A DNA stretch of 64,000 nt from Methanobacteriota archaeon (GCA_016874675.1 VGTL01000005.1:1-64000); one strand, 5' to 3'; positions 1 to 8,184 are shown, counted from the first letter of the stretch. Notes: generated by a model not told the origin, from the letters alone. Program-made: numbers and translations.

Positions 1-60
1 GGACACGGTGCCGTCCGTCCCTTTCTGCCTTGCTGCCCCGCATACGATCGGTGAGCTCGC

Positions 61-1992
61 ATGGCCCAGCTCCGCCTCGGCCGCATGACCCTCCACTGGT
101 GCGCGCGCTGCGGCGTGCCCCTAATCGAGAAGGTTCCCTGCGGGCTCTGCGGCGGGCCCCCGGCGCCGGTGGCGCTCACCCCGCCGGGGGACGCCCGGCC
201 GGCCTTCCCGTTCGACGTCGGGATGGTCCGCTCTATAGCGGAGGAGCGGTTCGGCCCGGGCGCCGGGAGCGTCCTCCTGCCGGACGGGGAGATCGTCCTG
301 CTCAACCGCATTCCCGACCTGGACCGGACGGACGAGGTCATAGCCGGCGGGGAGGTCCTGGCCAACCTGACCTGGGTGCTGGGAAAGGGGTTCGTCCTCC
401 AGCTCCGGATGGCCGGGGCCGGTCGGGTGTGGGAGGGGGCCGCCGGGAGCGGCCGGACCGGGGAGCTCCGCTCCTGGGTGGTCGCCGACCGGGGCGCCGT
501 GCCCTCCATCCTGGACGGCTCGAACCTGCTGGGGCCCGGCGTGACCGACTGCGCTCCCGGGATCGCCCCGGGAGACGAGGTCCTGGTGGTCGAGGAGACG
601 GGGAGCGGCAGGGCCCTGCTGGGTACCGGCATGGCCAGGATGTCCTCGGAGAGCATGGCCGCGCTGTCCAGGGGGAACGCGGTCAAGGTGAGGTGGGTCC
701 GCCAAAAGGACGCTCCCCCGACGGGGGCGCCCGCGACGGTCGCCCGCACCTGGGAGGATGCCCTCCGGGCCAACGAAAAGGCACTGGGGGGGCTCGTGTC
801 CCGGGCCGCGGATTTCATCCGGGAGGGCGTCTCCCGGCTGCAGAAGCCCGTCGCCGTGTCGTACAGCGGCGGGAAGGACAGCCTGGCGACGCTCCTGCTC
901 GTCCTGGACGCCGGCCTGCGGCCGAAGGTGCTCTTCGTCGACACCGGGCTCGAGTTCCCCGAGACGGTCGGAAACGCCCGGAGCACCGCCGCGCTCTTCG
1001 GGCTGGAGCTGCTCTCGGAGGAGGCCGGGGAGGCGTTCTGGGAGAACCTGCCCCGTTTCGGCCCGCCCGGGCGCGACGCCCGCTGGTGCTGCAAGTGCTG
1101 CAAGCTGGGCCCCGTCACCCGGCTGATAGCGAGGGAGTTCCCGGACGGCGTGCTGTCGTTCATCGGCCAGAGGCGCTACGAGTCGGAGGCGCGGGCCTCC
1201 AAGGGCCCGGTGTGGAAGAACCCCTGGGTCCCCGGACAGACCGGCGCGTCGCCCATCCAGGACTGGAGCTCGCTGCAGGTGTGGCTCTACATCTTTTCCA
1301 AAAAGGTCCCCCACAACCCCTGGTACGGGAGGGGACTGGACCGCATCGGGTGCTACCTTTGCCCGGCGACGAACCTTGCCGACCTGGAGCTCGTGCGAAG
1401 GGCCTTCCCCGGCTACGGGAGGTGGCAGGAGAGGCTGCGGGAGCTTCCGTCCCCCTGGCGGGATTACGGGCTTTGGAGGTGGAGGTGGCTTCCCCGGGGC
1501 GTCCGGGAGCACCTGGCGCAGAGGGGGATAGAGCCTGGGGAGGCACCGCGGTACCCGCCACGTCTTTCGCTGGAGGCGAAAGAGCCCGCGCCCGACGGAG
1601 GCGGCGTGCTGGCGGAGGGGAGGTTCTCCAGGGCGCTCGACCTGGAGAGGCTGGCCGGACGGCTGCGGGCGCTGGGCAAAACGGCCCTGGAGGGGGACCG
1701 GCTCTCAGTCGGGGAGTGGGCCGAGGTCGGCCGCGATGGGTCGGTCCGGGTCCGGGGCGCGGACGGGGCCCAGGCGCGCCAGCGCGTCGAGCTGCTCCGG
1801 GAGGCGGTCCTCCGTTCCGAGGAGTGCGCCGGCTGCGGCGTTTGCACCGGCAGGTGCAGGGAGGGCGCCGCCCGGGTCGAGAGGGGGCGGATGGTCATCG
1901 ACCCGGACAGATGCACCCAGTGCGGGGCGTGCCTGACCGGCCCGTGCCCGGTGGCGACATATTCGCCGGAGGCGCAGGAGGACGTTGGATAG
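61..1992 (+). CDS. PAPS reductase-like protein with zinc ribbon and C-terminal ferredoxin domain
   Basis: A 643-residue cytoplasmic protein of the phosphoadenosine phosphosulfate (PAPS) reductase / ATP-pyrophosphatase superfamily. Two CxxC pairs (residues 14-17 and 27-30) make an N-terminal zinc ribbon. A middle region of about 200 residues may be a PUA-like RNA-binding domain (inference). The PP-loop SYSGGKDS lies at about residues 267-274, followed by a Cys-rich RWCCKCCK stretch and CYLCP. The C-terminus has two ferredoxin-type cysteine clusters (CAGCGVCTGRC, CTQCGACLTGPCP) suited to binding 4Fe-4S centres. This architecture is known in archaeal proteins annotated as PAPS reductase, but the added ribbon and clusters suggest thiolation or RNA modification is equally possible. 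The ATG at 61 has GGTGAG five bases upstream; an ATG at 85 is an alternative. No assimilatory sulfate genes are nearby. Confidence 0.85.
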   Translation: MAQLRLGRMTLHWCARCGVPLIEKVPCGLCGGPPAPVALTPPGDARPAFPFDVGMVRSIAEERFGPGAGSVLLPDGEIVLLNRIPDLDRTDEVIAGGEVLANLTWVLGKGFVLQLRMAGAGRVWEGAAGSGRTGELRSWVVADRGAVPSILDGSNLLGPGVTDCAPGIAPGDEVLVVEETGSGRALLGTGMARMSSESMAALSRGNAVKVRWVRQKDAPPTGAPATVARTWEDALRANEKALGGLVSRAADFIREGVSRLQKPVAVSYSGGKDSLATLLLVLDAGLRPKVLFVDTGLEFPETVGNARSTAALFGLELLSEEAGEAFWENLPRFGPPGRDARWCCKCCKLGPVTRLIAREFPDGVLSFIGQRRYESEARASKGPVWKNPWVPGQTGASPIQDWSSLQVWLYIFSKKVPHNPWYGRGLDRIGCYLCPATNLADLELVRRAFPGYGRWQERLRELPSPWRDYGLWRWRWLPRGVREHLAQRGIEPGEAPRYPPRLSLEAKEPAPDGGGVLAEGRFSRALDLERLAGRLRALGKTALEGDRLSVGEWAEVGRDGSVRVRGADGAQARQRVELLREAVLRSEECAGCGVCTGRCREGAARVERGRMVIDPDRCTQCGACLTGPCPVATYSPEAQEDVG

Positions 1993-2061
1993 GCGGCAAT
2001 GGGCGCCTTAGGCCAGAATCGGCATGGCCAGCGCAATCACGACGATGGCCGATACAATCGT

Positions 2062-2110
2062 CAGCCGGCACCCGGCGCCCAGCACCCGGCGCCCGGCACC
2101 CGGCGCCCGG
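2062..2110. repeat. Heptamer-type GC-rich element A
   Basis: Tandem units of the type GCACCCG/GCGCCCG between the convergent genes on either side. Only the C-rich arm is obvious here. It belongs to the dispersed element family described in the findings. Confidence 0.7.
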
Positions 2111-2113
2111 TCG

Positions 2114-2956
2114 TCATATCGGCTTGGGCCCGAAGAACTGCGACCGGTAGTTCTCGGCCGCCTTGCGCTTCAGGATGCGCTCGGTGGCCTCCTTGTTGTC
2201 CATGGCGTAGCGGTCCTTGGGGTTGATCTTGAGGACGATCTCGTAGACCTTTATGGCCTCCTCGTGGCGCTTGAGGTCGTCCAGGGCGTTGGCCTTGTCG
2301 TTCAGGGCCGCGGTGTCCTTCGGGTTGAGCTCGACTATCCGGTCGTAGCACCTGATGGCGTCCTCGGTCCGGTTGAGGATGCGCAGCGTGAACCCCTTCC
2401 TCCGCCAGGCGTCGATGTTGTCGGGCCGCAGCTCTATGGCCCGGTCGAAGCAGGAGAGGGCCTCGTCGACCTTGCGGAGGCAGCGCAGCGACACGCCCCG
2501 CAACATCCAGACGGTGACGTCGCCGGGGTTGAGCTCGGCGCAACGGCGAAAGGCGGCCTCGGCGCGGTCGTAGGCGCCGGCGTTGTAGTGCTGCATGGCC
2601 AGCGCGTTGCAGGAGGTGAAGTCGTTGGGGAGCTCGGCCGGCGAGGACGCGGGCGAGGGCGCCCCGGCCGGTTTGACCGCCAGCGTCTGCATTATGGGCT
2701 TCCCGCCGGAGGGCGCGCCGGGCCTTGGGGCCGGCTGGGCCGGCGGACCGCCGGTGGGGACGCTGAGCGTCGCGCCCGGCTTCCGGTGCTCCCCGGGCGT
2801 GGTGCCCGCCGGAACGAAATCCATCTTCTCCTTCTGCGGCAGGAGCATCGTTGCATGCCGCCGGCGCTGCTCCTCGGCCGGGGAGAGCCGGCGGCAGCGG
2901 GCGCACAGCTGGTAACTGTCATGGTTCGGAGAGCGGCAGTAGGGGCATATCTTCAT
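2114..2956 (-). CDS. Zinc-ribbon and TPR-repeat protein
   Basis: A 280-residue soluble protein. CPYC (residues 4-7) and CARC (18-21) form an N-terminal zinc ribbon. A Pro/Ala/Gly-rich linker follows to about residue 105, then four to five tetratricopeptide repeats to about residue 265 (units such as YDRAEAAFRRCAELNPGD and YDRIVELNPKD with the usual Gly, Tyr, Ala and Pro positions). TPR arrays are protein-protein scaffolds, so this is probably an adaptor; the partner is unknown. A TATA-like box at 2988-2997 gives a near-leaderless transcript starting about 10 nt before the ATG. It converges on the upstream PAPS reductase-like gene. Confidence 0.85.
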   Translation of the reverse strand: MKICPYCRSPNHDSYQLCARCRRLSPAEEQRRRHATMLLPQKEKMDFVPAGTTPGEHRKPGATLSVPTGGPPAQPAPRPGAPSGGKPIMQTLAVKPAGAPSPASSPAELPNDFTSCNALAMQHYNAGAYDRAEAAFRRCAELNPGDVTVWMLRGVSLRCLRKVDEALSCFDRAIELRPDNIDAWRRKGFTLRILNRTEDAIRCYDRIVELNPKDTAALNDKANALDDLKRHEEAIKVYEIVLKINPKDRYAMDNKEATERILKRKAAENYRSQFFGPKPI

Positions 2957-2987
2957 GGCGGTTTCGGCGCGAGATGGGGCCGACCCG

Positions 2988-2997
2988 ATAAATAACT
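2988..2997 (-). promoter_or_regulatory. TATA box of the zinc-ribbon/TPR gene
   Basis: GTTATTTATC on the minus strand, centred about 36 nt upstream of the ATG at 2956. Confidence 0.5.
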
Positions 2998-3024
2998 ATC
3001 GATACGGATGTCGAGAATGGAACG

Positions 3025-3165
3025 GCAGGGTGCAGGGTGCGGGGCGCCGGGCGCAGGGGGCAAGGGGCAGGGCCCAGGTTCCAGGGTTCAGGGTTCAGGG
3101 TTATGGGTCAGGGCGTGGAGGTCGTCGCTCCCCTGCACCCTGCCCCCCGGACCCTGCACCCTGTT
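3025..3165. repeat. Heptamer palindrome element B
   Basis: Eleven consecutive degenerate 7-mers read from 3031, drifting from GGTGCAG through GGCGCAG and GGCCCAG to GGTTCAG, form the G-rich arm. The C-rich arm ends near 3163. The inner pair CAGGGTGCAGGGT (3026-3038) and its exact complement (3151-3163) can form a 13-bp stem. The distal part overlaps the 3' end of the cyclophilin gene and supplies its last 15 or so codons. Confidence 0.85.
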
Positions 3166-3960
3166 CGCCGCCAGGCGGCGGCGTATGCGCAGGAGGCCGA
3201 TGGCGACGAGCGTTGCGCCCGCGGCGGCACCTCCGGCGCCCAGCGCCCAGGCGACGTCTTGTGTCAGGAGCGGCGCCCCGGACGCCGGGCCCGCCGTGGC
3301 GTTGGTGGCGTTGACCCACCGGCCGGGGGTGAACGTCAGGGAGGTCATGACGATGTCGTCCACGGGATGGTCCTTGAGGAGGGGCCGCTTGCTGCCGTAG
3401 GTCGGGCAGGCCGCTATCTTCTTGGCGAGCTCGAGCCCGCCCACGACCAGGCCGAACACGGCGTAGTTCCCGTCGAGAGAGTGCTGCGGCCCGTCGCAGA
3501 TGTAGAACTGGGAGGAGGCGGAGTCGGGGTCCTGGCTCCGGGCCATGCCGACGGCGCCGTCGATGTGGGTCAGCGTCCCGTTTATCTCCAGGGGGATCGT
3601 CTGGCCCGAGCCGCCCCAGCCGTCGTCGTAGGGATTGCTGTTCTTGCTGTTGGGGTCGCCCGTCTGCGCCACGAAGTCGTCGATGCAGCGGTGGAACTTG
3701 CACCCGTCGTAGAACTTGGTGGCGGTGAGCCTGATGAAGTTTCCCGTCGTTACCGGGGCGCCCTCCTCGTAGAGCATGATGGTGATGTTGCCCCCAAGGG
3801 AGTTCCAGGTCACGTCGATTTCCACCGTGGCGTTGACATAGCCCCCTCCGACCTCGCAGGACTCGTCCGTGCAGGGGGGCTCGGACGCGGCCGCGGGAAG
3901 GGCGGCGCCCGGCGCCAGGAGCAGGGCCAGTGCCAGCACGAGCGCGCGGCGGAGGGGCAT
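3088..3960 (-). CDS. Exported cyclophilin-type peptidyl-prolyl isomerase
   Basis: A 290-residue membrane-anchored peptidyl-prolyl cis-trans isomerase acting outside the cell. A signal peptide (about residues 1-25, hydrophobic Leu/Ala core) is followed by the cyclophilin domain with FHRCIDDFVAQTGDP and, further on, SSQFYICDG, which match the conserved catalytic FHRxIxxFxxQxGD and SQFFI motifs. A C-terminal transmembrane helix (about residues 235-258) and a basic RIRRR stop-transfer precede a tail encoded by repeat element B. The start is the ATG at 3960, with a TATA box about 27 nt upstream (leaderless); an in-frame GTG lies at 3975. The tail RVQGPGGRVQG looks like translated repeat, so the original stop was probably displaced. 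Confidence 0.92.
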   Translation of the reverse strand: MPLRRALVLALALLLAPGAALPAAASEPPCTDESCEVGGGYVNATVEIDVTWNSLGGNITIMLYEEGAPVTTGNFIRLTATKFYDGCKFHRCIDDFVAQTGDPNSKNSNPYDDGWGGSGQTIPLEINGTLTHIDGAVGMARSQDPDSASSQFYICDGPQHSLDGNYAVFGLVVGGLELAKKIAACPTYGSKRPLLKDHPVDDIVMTSLTFTPGRWVNATNATAGPASGAPLLTQDVAWALGAGGAAAGATLVAIGLLRIRRRLAANRVQGPGGRVQGSDDLHALTHNPEP

Positions 3961-3982
3961 CGGACGTTCTAGCACTTTCCGA

Positions 3983-3992
3983 TTATTTAAAT
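3983..3992 (-). promoter_or_regulatory. TATA box of the cyclophilin gene
   Basis: ATTTAAATAA on the minus strand, centred about 27 nt upstream of the ATG at 3960. This spacing predicts a leaderless mRNA. Confidence 0.6.
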
Positions 3993-4067
3993 TCTATGAG
4001 GGGCAGAAAAACAAGGCGCCTTGAACAGAAAAACGTCGAAATTGTGACCAGGAACGAAAACGTCGCC

Positions 4068-5234
4068 TCACGGCAGGGGGGAGGGCGACAGGGGGACCGG
4101 CTCCTCCTCCCGCTTGCGGCGCGCCCTTGAAACGGCGGCCTGGGCGGCGGCCCCGACGATTGCCAGGACCATGAGGACATAGACCACGTAGGTCAAGACC
4201 GTCGGCTTGAGGAAGAAATCGAGAAGCTGCCTCCACCAGGGCGTCTCCGGGGGCTTGGGGGGTATGTAGTTCACCGTGGCCACGAGGGTCAGGGAGTTGG
4301 TCTGCCCGGTCTGGTTGCCGGGCGTGGTGACGCTGCCCGAGACCGTGACGGTCAGTGATGTCCCGTTGGCGGCGTCGCGGGGGCAGGAGACCACGAGGTT
4401 CACCGTGCGGGTGTAGTTGGCCGGGATGGTCAGGTTGGAGAGGGCCAGCTCCACGATCCACCCATTCTTGTCGGGTGTCGAGTTGGCAAGGTGCACCGAA
4501 ACCTGCGAGGTGCCGTTGTTGAAGACCGATATCCTGAAAGTCGCGGCCTCGTTGGGCTTGCACGGCTGGGTGACATTGTCGACGGAGAGTTTGACGTCTA
4601 TGATGTCCGCCCCGCTGGAGCCGCGGATGATGTAGTCCTTCCCGAAGCCGCTGTTGGGGCCCCGGTCCTCTATCCGCCGCTCGCTGTCGCCGAAGTTCCG
4701 GTTGTACACGGCGGCCCAGGTCTTGGTGAGATGGGTGCCGGCGGTCAGGTTGGAAAAGTGGGTCTTCTGGACCAGCCAGGAGATGAGGTGGTCGTTGGGG
4801 CTGTAGGTGCAGCCGCTGAGGGAGGCCATCTGGGTCTCGACCGTCGTGGTACCCTTGTACTCGACGGACCGGATCTCGTATTGGATTGTGAAGCCGAACG
4901 GGCCGTGCACCGGGACCCTGCAGACCACCGTGTAGTTGTCCCCGGCGACGCTGAAGTAGACCTGGTACTCCGTGGTCGGGGCGTTGGTGAGGTCGTTGGG
5001 GTTGGTGTAGGATTCCAGGGCGGTCAGGTTCAGGCTGACCTTGAAGCTGTCGTTGGTCTCCGTGTGGAAGAAGGCGGCGGTGAGGTCGCGCGAGTCCTTT
5101 CCGGAGGCGGAGTCGCCCTTGACGTCGGTCACCTCGGGCTGGGCCTCGGAGGCCGTCGCCGCGAAGGCGGCGAACAGGGCCGGAAGAACGAGCAGCCCTG
5201 CCAGTAACAGGCCGACCTTCCTGATGTCGCTCAC
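4068..5234 (-). CDS. Exported membrane-anchored protein with CARDB/NEW3-like domain
   Basis: A 388-residue surface protein of unknown function. The signal peptide (about residues 1-29) is followed by a roughly 180-residue domain, many N-glycosylation sequons (NxT/S), and a beta-sandwich segment (about residues 210-320; starts DVKLSVDNVTQPCKPNEAATF) resembling the CARDB/NEW3 adhesion-type folds. A transmembrane helix lies at about residues 345-370, with a basic cytoplasmic RARRKREEE tail. The start codon is GTG at 5234; a CATAAATAG TATA box (5259-5267) is centred 29 nt upstream, implying a leaderless message. It is a single-gene unit flanked by a repeat element upstream. Confidence 0.8.
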   Translation of the reverse strand: MSDIRKVGLLLAGLLVLPALFAAFAATASEAQPEVTDVKGDSASGKDSRDLTAAFFHTETNDSFKVSLNLTALESYTNPNDLTNAPTTEYQVYFSVAGDNYTVVCRVPVHGPFGFTIQYEIRSVEYKGTTTVETQMASLSGCTYSPNDHLISWLVQKTHFSNLTAGTHLTKTWAAVYNRNFGDSERRIEDRGPNSGFGKDYIIRGSSGADIIDVKLSVDNVTQPCKPNEAATFRISVFNNGTSQVSVHLANSTPDKNGWIVELALSNLTIPANYTRTVNLVVSCPRDAANGTSLTVTVSGSVTTPGNQTGQTNSLTLVATVNYIPPKPPETPWWRQLLDFFLKPTVLTYVVYVLMVLAIVGAAAQAAVSRARRKREEEPVPLSPSPLP

Positions 5235-5258
5235 CTTTACTATGTAAATATATAGGCC

Positions 5259-5267
5259 CTATTTATG
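5259..5267 (-). promoter_or_regulatory. TATA box upstream of the GTG start at 5234
   Basis: CATAAATAG on the minus strand, 29 nt from the start codon. A second AT-rich run (TATATATTTA) sits closer but is too near the start for standard archaeal spacing. Confidence 0.5.
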
Positions 5268-5284
5268 CCTATTTGTAATGATAT

Positions 5285-5530
5285 CAAGGCGCAAGGCGCA
5301 GGGCGCGAGGGACGAAGGCGCAAGGGGCGATGGCGCAGGGCGCAAGGGACGACCGTGAAAGGCCGGCAGCGGCCGGTCTTTTAGGCCGAGACGAGCGAAG
5401 CTCGCCTGCGGAAGGCAGAAAGGGAGGGCAGGAAGGCAGCAAGGGGACGACGGAAGATTGGAGGCACGTTCCCCGTTCCGTCCCTTGATGCCTTGATGCC
5501 CTGACGCCTCCCTTTCTCCCTTGTCGCCTT
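5285..5530. repeat. Heptamer palindrome element C (316-nt gene-free gap)
   Basis: The gap 5235-5550 holds a G-rich arm of AAGGCGC/AGGGCGC units with interspersed AGGGACGA (5285-5352). A GGCCGG hairpin with a following TTTT (about 5358-5383) and a second hairpin GAGCGAAGCTC come next, and then a C-rich arm (CCCTTGATG/CCTTGATG units, about 5478-5530). No gene is visible in it. Confidence 0.7.
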
Positions 5531-5550
5531 CCATCTCGCGCCCTGCGATC

Positions 5551-6399
5551 CTACGCCTTTTTCCTCCAGTGCCTGAACTCGCAGACCTCCATCCGGAACG
5601 GCTCGCCGGTCCCGAAGCACCGGGCCATCTCGATGACGACGGCCCGGAACTCGTCTTCGGAGAGCTGCGTCTTCATCACGTTCACCCAGTAGGCCGCCAC
5701 GACCAAGCGGCTCCCGTCGCCTGGCATTGGGTGGTCGTAGGTCAGGTCCCACGGGCGTCCCAGGTTCTGGATGTCGACCGCCACCCCCGTGTAGTGGCAC
5801 CGGAAGCTGTCCGTGGCCGGGTCGTATGCCTCCTTGAGCGCCTGGAGCTTGACCATGCTGAAGTCGGGGGCGTCCGCCATCTTGTGGCACCGGGCGCAGT
5901 AGAGGGTGTTGGGCACGGGAGGCTTCTCGCATATCGGGCACTCGTCTGCGCGCCAGGCCCGGAAGGGCGGGACGCCGGCAATGCGCGGCGGCTTGATGGG
6001 CGCGCGGTTCCAGTACCGGAACCTGAGGGCCTTCCTGTCGACCGCGGTCCCTTGCTGGAAACGGCGAGCCAGCGCGAGAACGGCCCTGCGGGCCTCGGTG
6101 TCCGTCAGGTCCGATATCATCGCGTTGTAAAACGAGCAGGAGACCTTGATCTTGCCGCGCTTTTTGGGAATGGGGTGGTGGAAGGTGAGGGCATCGGGCG
6201 CGTCCTGGTCGGTCTCGTTGAGAGGGATGTTCAGATATGTGCAGGTGAAGATGTCCCGCGCCGGGTCGTAGCGCGCCTTGAGCGTCTTGACGCGGGCGCG
6301 AATCTCCTTGCGCACGGAGCACCATTTGTGGCAACGGGCGCAGTAGCTGTGGCGCGCTGATATCGGCGGCTTCCTGCAGACCTGGCATTCTTCAGGCAT
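5551..6399 (-). CDS. Duplicated zinc-ribbon / HNH-like protein
   Basis: A 282-residue protein made of two homologous halves (about 1-135 and 150-282). Each half begins with a zinc ribbon (CQVC with CARC; CPIC with CARC). It then has a YDPA-x-D-x-F-x-C motif, a short C-x-Y-(L/T)-x segment, a T-(F/Y)-(H/D)-H-P-(I/M)-P motif and, about 20 residues later, an Asn in YNAMIS or VNVMKT. The spacing of DH, P and the downstream Asn recalls the HNH (His-Me finger) nuclease core, so a nucleic-acid cleaving or binding role is plausible but unproven. Only the second half has the Asp-His pair (TYDHPMPG); the first has His-His (TFHHPIPKK). The family is otherwise not recognised. Confidence 0.75.
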   Translation of the reverse strand: MPEECQVCRKPPISARHSYCARCHKWCSVRKEIRARVKTLKARYDPARDIFTCTYLNIPLNETDQDAPDALTFHHPIPKKRGKIKVSCSFYNAMISDLTDTEARRAVLALARRFQQGTAVDRKALRFRYWNRAPIKPPRIAGVPPFRAWRADECPICEKPPVPNTLYCARCHKMADAPDFSMVKLQALKEAYDPATDSFRCHYTGVAVDIQNLGRPWDLTYDHPMPGDGSRLVVAAYWVNVMKTQLSEDEFRAVVIEMARCFGTGEPFRMEVCEFRHWRKKA

Positions 6400-6425
6400 G
6401 GCGAGACCAAGCGGTGGATGGGACC

Positions 6426-6548
6426 CTAGGGTATTTGGGGGTTTTGGGCGGCGGCAGGAGGTCGGTCGTCCGATGCTTGGACTGCACCATCGATCTCCTT
6501 GGCCGCCAACCCCCTGACTATTTTCCGCATTTTCTTCTCCCGGCCCAT
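6426..6548 (-). CDS. Possible small basic protein (low confidence)
   Basis: A 40-codon frame starting MGREKKMRKIVRGLAAKEIDG and ending 26 nt before the zinc-ribbon/HNH-like gene on the same strand. It has a plausible amphipathic helix and could be co-transcribed, but there is no clear ribosome site and it may be chance. Confidence 0.25.
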   Translation of the reverse strand: MGREKKMRKIVRGLAAKEIDGAVQASDDRPPAAAQNPQIP

Positions 6549-7540
6549 GCCAGCATAGAGGAACGCCTCGTCGCGCGAAGCCGGATTCGTCTCCGGCGGC
6601 TTAAGGTTTGACCAGTGGAAGGCCGGTATCAGGTTTATGATGGGCCAATGCCATCCGGTGCTGGAATTCGATGGTCGGGAAATGCGCCTCCTGCGGGAAG
6701 AGGAAGGGGATGAGGGATTGCCCCGCGCTCGGAAGGAGGATATGCCCGCGCGGCGGGATGGGGCATTGCCCAGTTCACGGCGGGGAAGCGGCGGGATGAG
6801 GCGGGGGGCGGTGGCGGGGATCGATTTTCCGGGGTATGGTATTGGATGAGGCCGGGCGGGAGGGGCGTAGATGTCCGCTGGCGGAGGCTGGGGCCGATAA
6901 ACGGTGGCCCCTTGAGATGACGCGCCACCGAGTGGGTCGAGGGGGCGCCTGCGATGCGAGCCCGTGGCTAGCCCGGGCTCGCGAGCAGGCGCACGAAACA
7001 GAAGGATTTGCGATGGCACGGAAACAATTCCGGGGCGACGGCCGAAGCTTCTTCCGCCCCAGCGGCCGGTTGCCGGCCCGGTTCCCGGCCTTCACGGAGC
7101 TTGCCCGGGGAATATTTTCCAGGCCTGAAGCCTACCAAGCCGGCGGCTTCGCCGCCGGGCAACTGTTTTTGGGGGCGGAAAGAAAAATGGAGGGTCGTGG
7201 GCGATGAGCGGAGGCTTTCGGACGGGGCGGGGAGATGCGGGCTGGGAGGTCGACACCGGTGGGAGATTGAGATCTGTTGCCGGAGACGGAGGACGGTCGA
7301 TGGAGGGTCGAGGGGGAGACGGGGAGGGTTTGGGCAAAAGCGGGGAAATGAGAATATATATTTATTTCTGTATCTTGAAAATACCTGGACCTTGCCTAAC
7401 GGTAAGAAGTTGAGCTCTATATTGACTATTTCCAAGGGGTATACCGGTGGTAGTCCTAAGATCGCTTTGTTTTACTATATCTACATCCATGGCTTGGCCG
7501 GTTTTATAATTGAAAATCCATATCAACCGGGCGCGGCGGC
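6549..7540. other. Gene-free, hairpin-rich stretch with an AT-rich patch
   Basis: No convincing gene in about 1 kb on either strand. It contains a 17-bp hairpin (6945-6992), a GCCGGCGGC/GCCGCCGG(G)C hairpin with a nearby T run (about 7137-7170), and a sharply AT-rich patch (about 7345-7530). The patch begins with a strong TATA-like run (7349-7362) and its base composition differs from all its neighbours. The patch may be imported DNA or the promoter of an unseen RNA. Confidence 0.5.
6945..6992. other. Strong isolated hairpin
   Basis: Two perfect helices in line: 6945-6952 with 6985-6992 (8 bp) and 6956-6964 with 6974-6982 (9 bp), separated by a 3/2-nt internal loop and capped by a 9-nt loop. 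No T run follows on either strand, so it is not an ordinary terminator. Confidence 0.7.
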
Positions 7541-7542
7541 CC

Positions 7543-7595
7543 CGCCGGTTAAGACCGGCGGTATGTGCGGCTGCGGCCGCAGCCGCCGCGCCCGT
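7543..7595. repeat. Hairpin pair at the 3' side of the transposase relic
   Basis: CGCCGGT-TAAG-ACCGGCG (7543-7560) and the perfect 20-nt palindrome around 7567-7586, followed by CCGTTTTT. IS200/IS605 ends are recognised as subterminal hairpins, so this may be the right end of the broken element 10-60 nt away (inference). Confidence 0.5.
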
Positions 7596-7605
7596 TTTTC
7601 TCGCT

Positions 7606-8027
7606 TCAGCAGGCGAACCTGTCCAGCTTCGTCTGGCCTGCCACGTCCATCGGCACCCGCGGCGCTCCTTGGTATGCCGGCGACCACATGTGTCCGCCCC
7701 AGAACCTCTCGCGTCGTAATTCCGGGAAGTCCCGAAGCACCTCCCTCGCGCACCGCCCTTTCAGGAGCTGGATTACCTTGGACAACGGCTTCCAGGCCCC
7801 CATTGAAATACCATATGGACATGATCCTTGTCTATTCCCATTTCCAGGATCTTCAGTCCCGTCTTTTCACTCCACGCCCTCTCCGTTTCCCTGAAGCTCT
7901 CCAGAGCTCTCGCCATCACTACCCCCTTTCCAAATATCTTGTGCCTGTACTTCACCGCGTAGTTCACATGCGCCACCTGCACTCCCAGGCTCGAGCTATA
8001 GCTCACCTTCTCGATTTTCATGACCAT
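7606..8027 (-). pseudogene. IS200/IS605-type Y1 transposase TnpA, frameshifted
   Basis: The first part (from 8027) reads VAHVNYAVKYRHKIFGKGV and later GIDKDHVHMVFQW, containing the HUH metal-binding motif (HVH) of single-strand transposases. After about position 7800 the homology continues in another frame: LSKVIQLLKGRCAREVL and RERFWGGHMWSPAY, typical of the TnpA C-terminal half. A frameshift therefore splits the gene. The expected C-terminal helix with the catalytic tyrosine is not recognisable after WSPAY, so it is very probably dead. Total length (about 140 codons) equals a normal TnpA. No TnpB is present. Structured DNA flanks it on both sides. Confidence 0.85.
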
Positions 8028-8184
8028 ATTCGCACCTCCGAAAAGTTTTTCCCCTTCGAGAGCTATCGCTCGCTTGCCTCACTCGTCGAGGGCGAGCGTG
8101 TAACCCTCGCCCCCGACATTTTCCTGGCAGGACAAAAAGGCTACTGCCGATTATGCCTGGCTGTCACGCCACCGGTTGAAACCG

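Noticed and set aside
30-2150. Several long frames overlapping real genes on both strands across the window
   Set aside because: High GC content removes stop codons from shadow frames; they are Arg/Pro/Gly-rich and lack any domain, while the overlapping genes have clear motifs.
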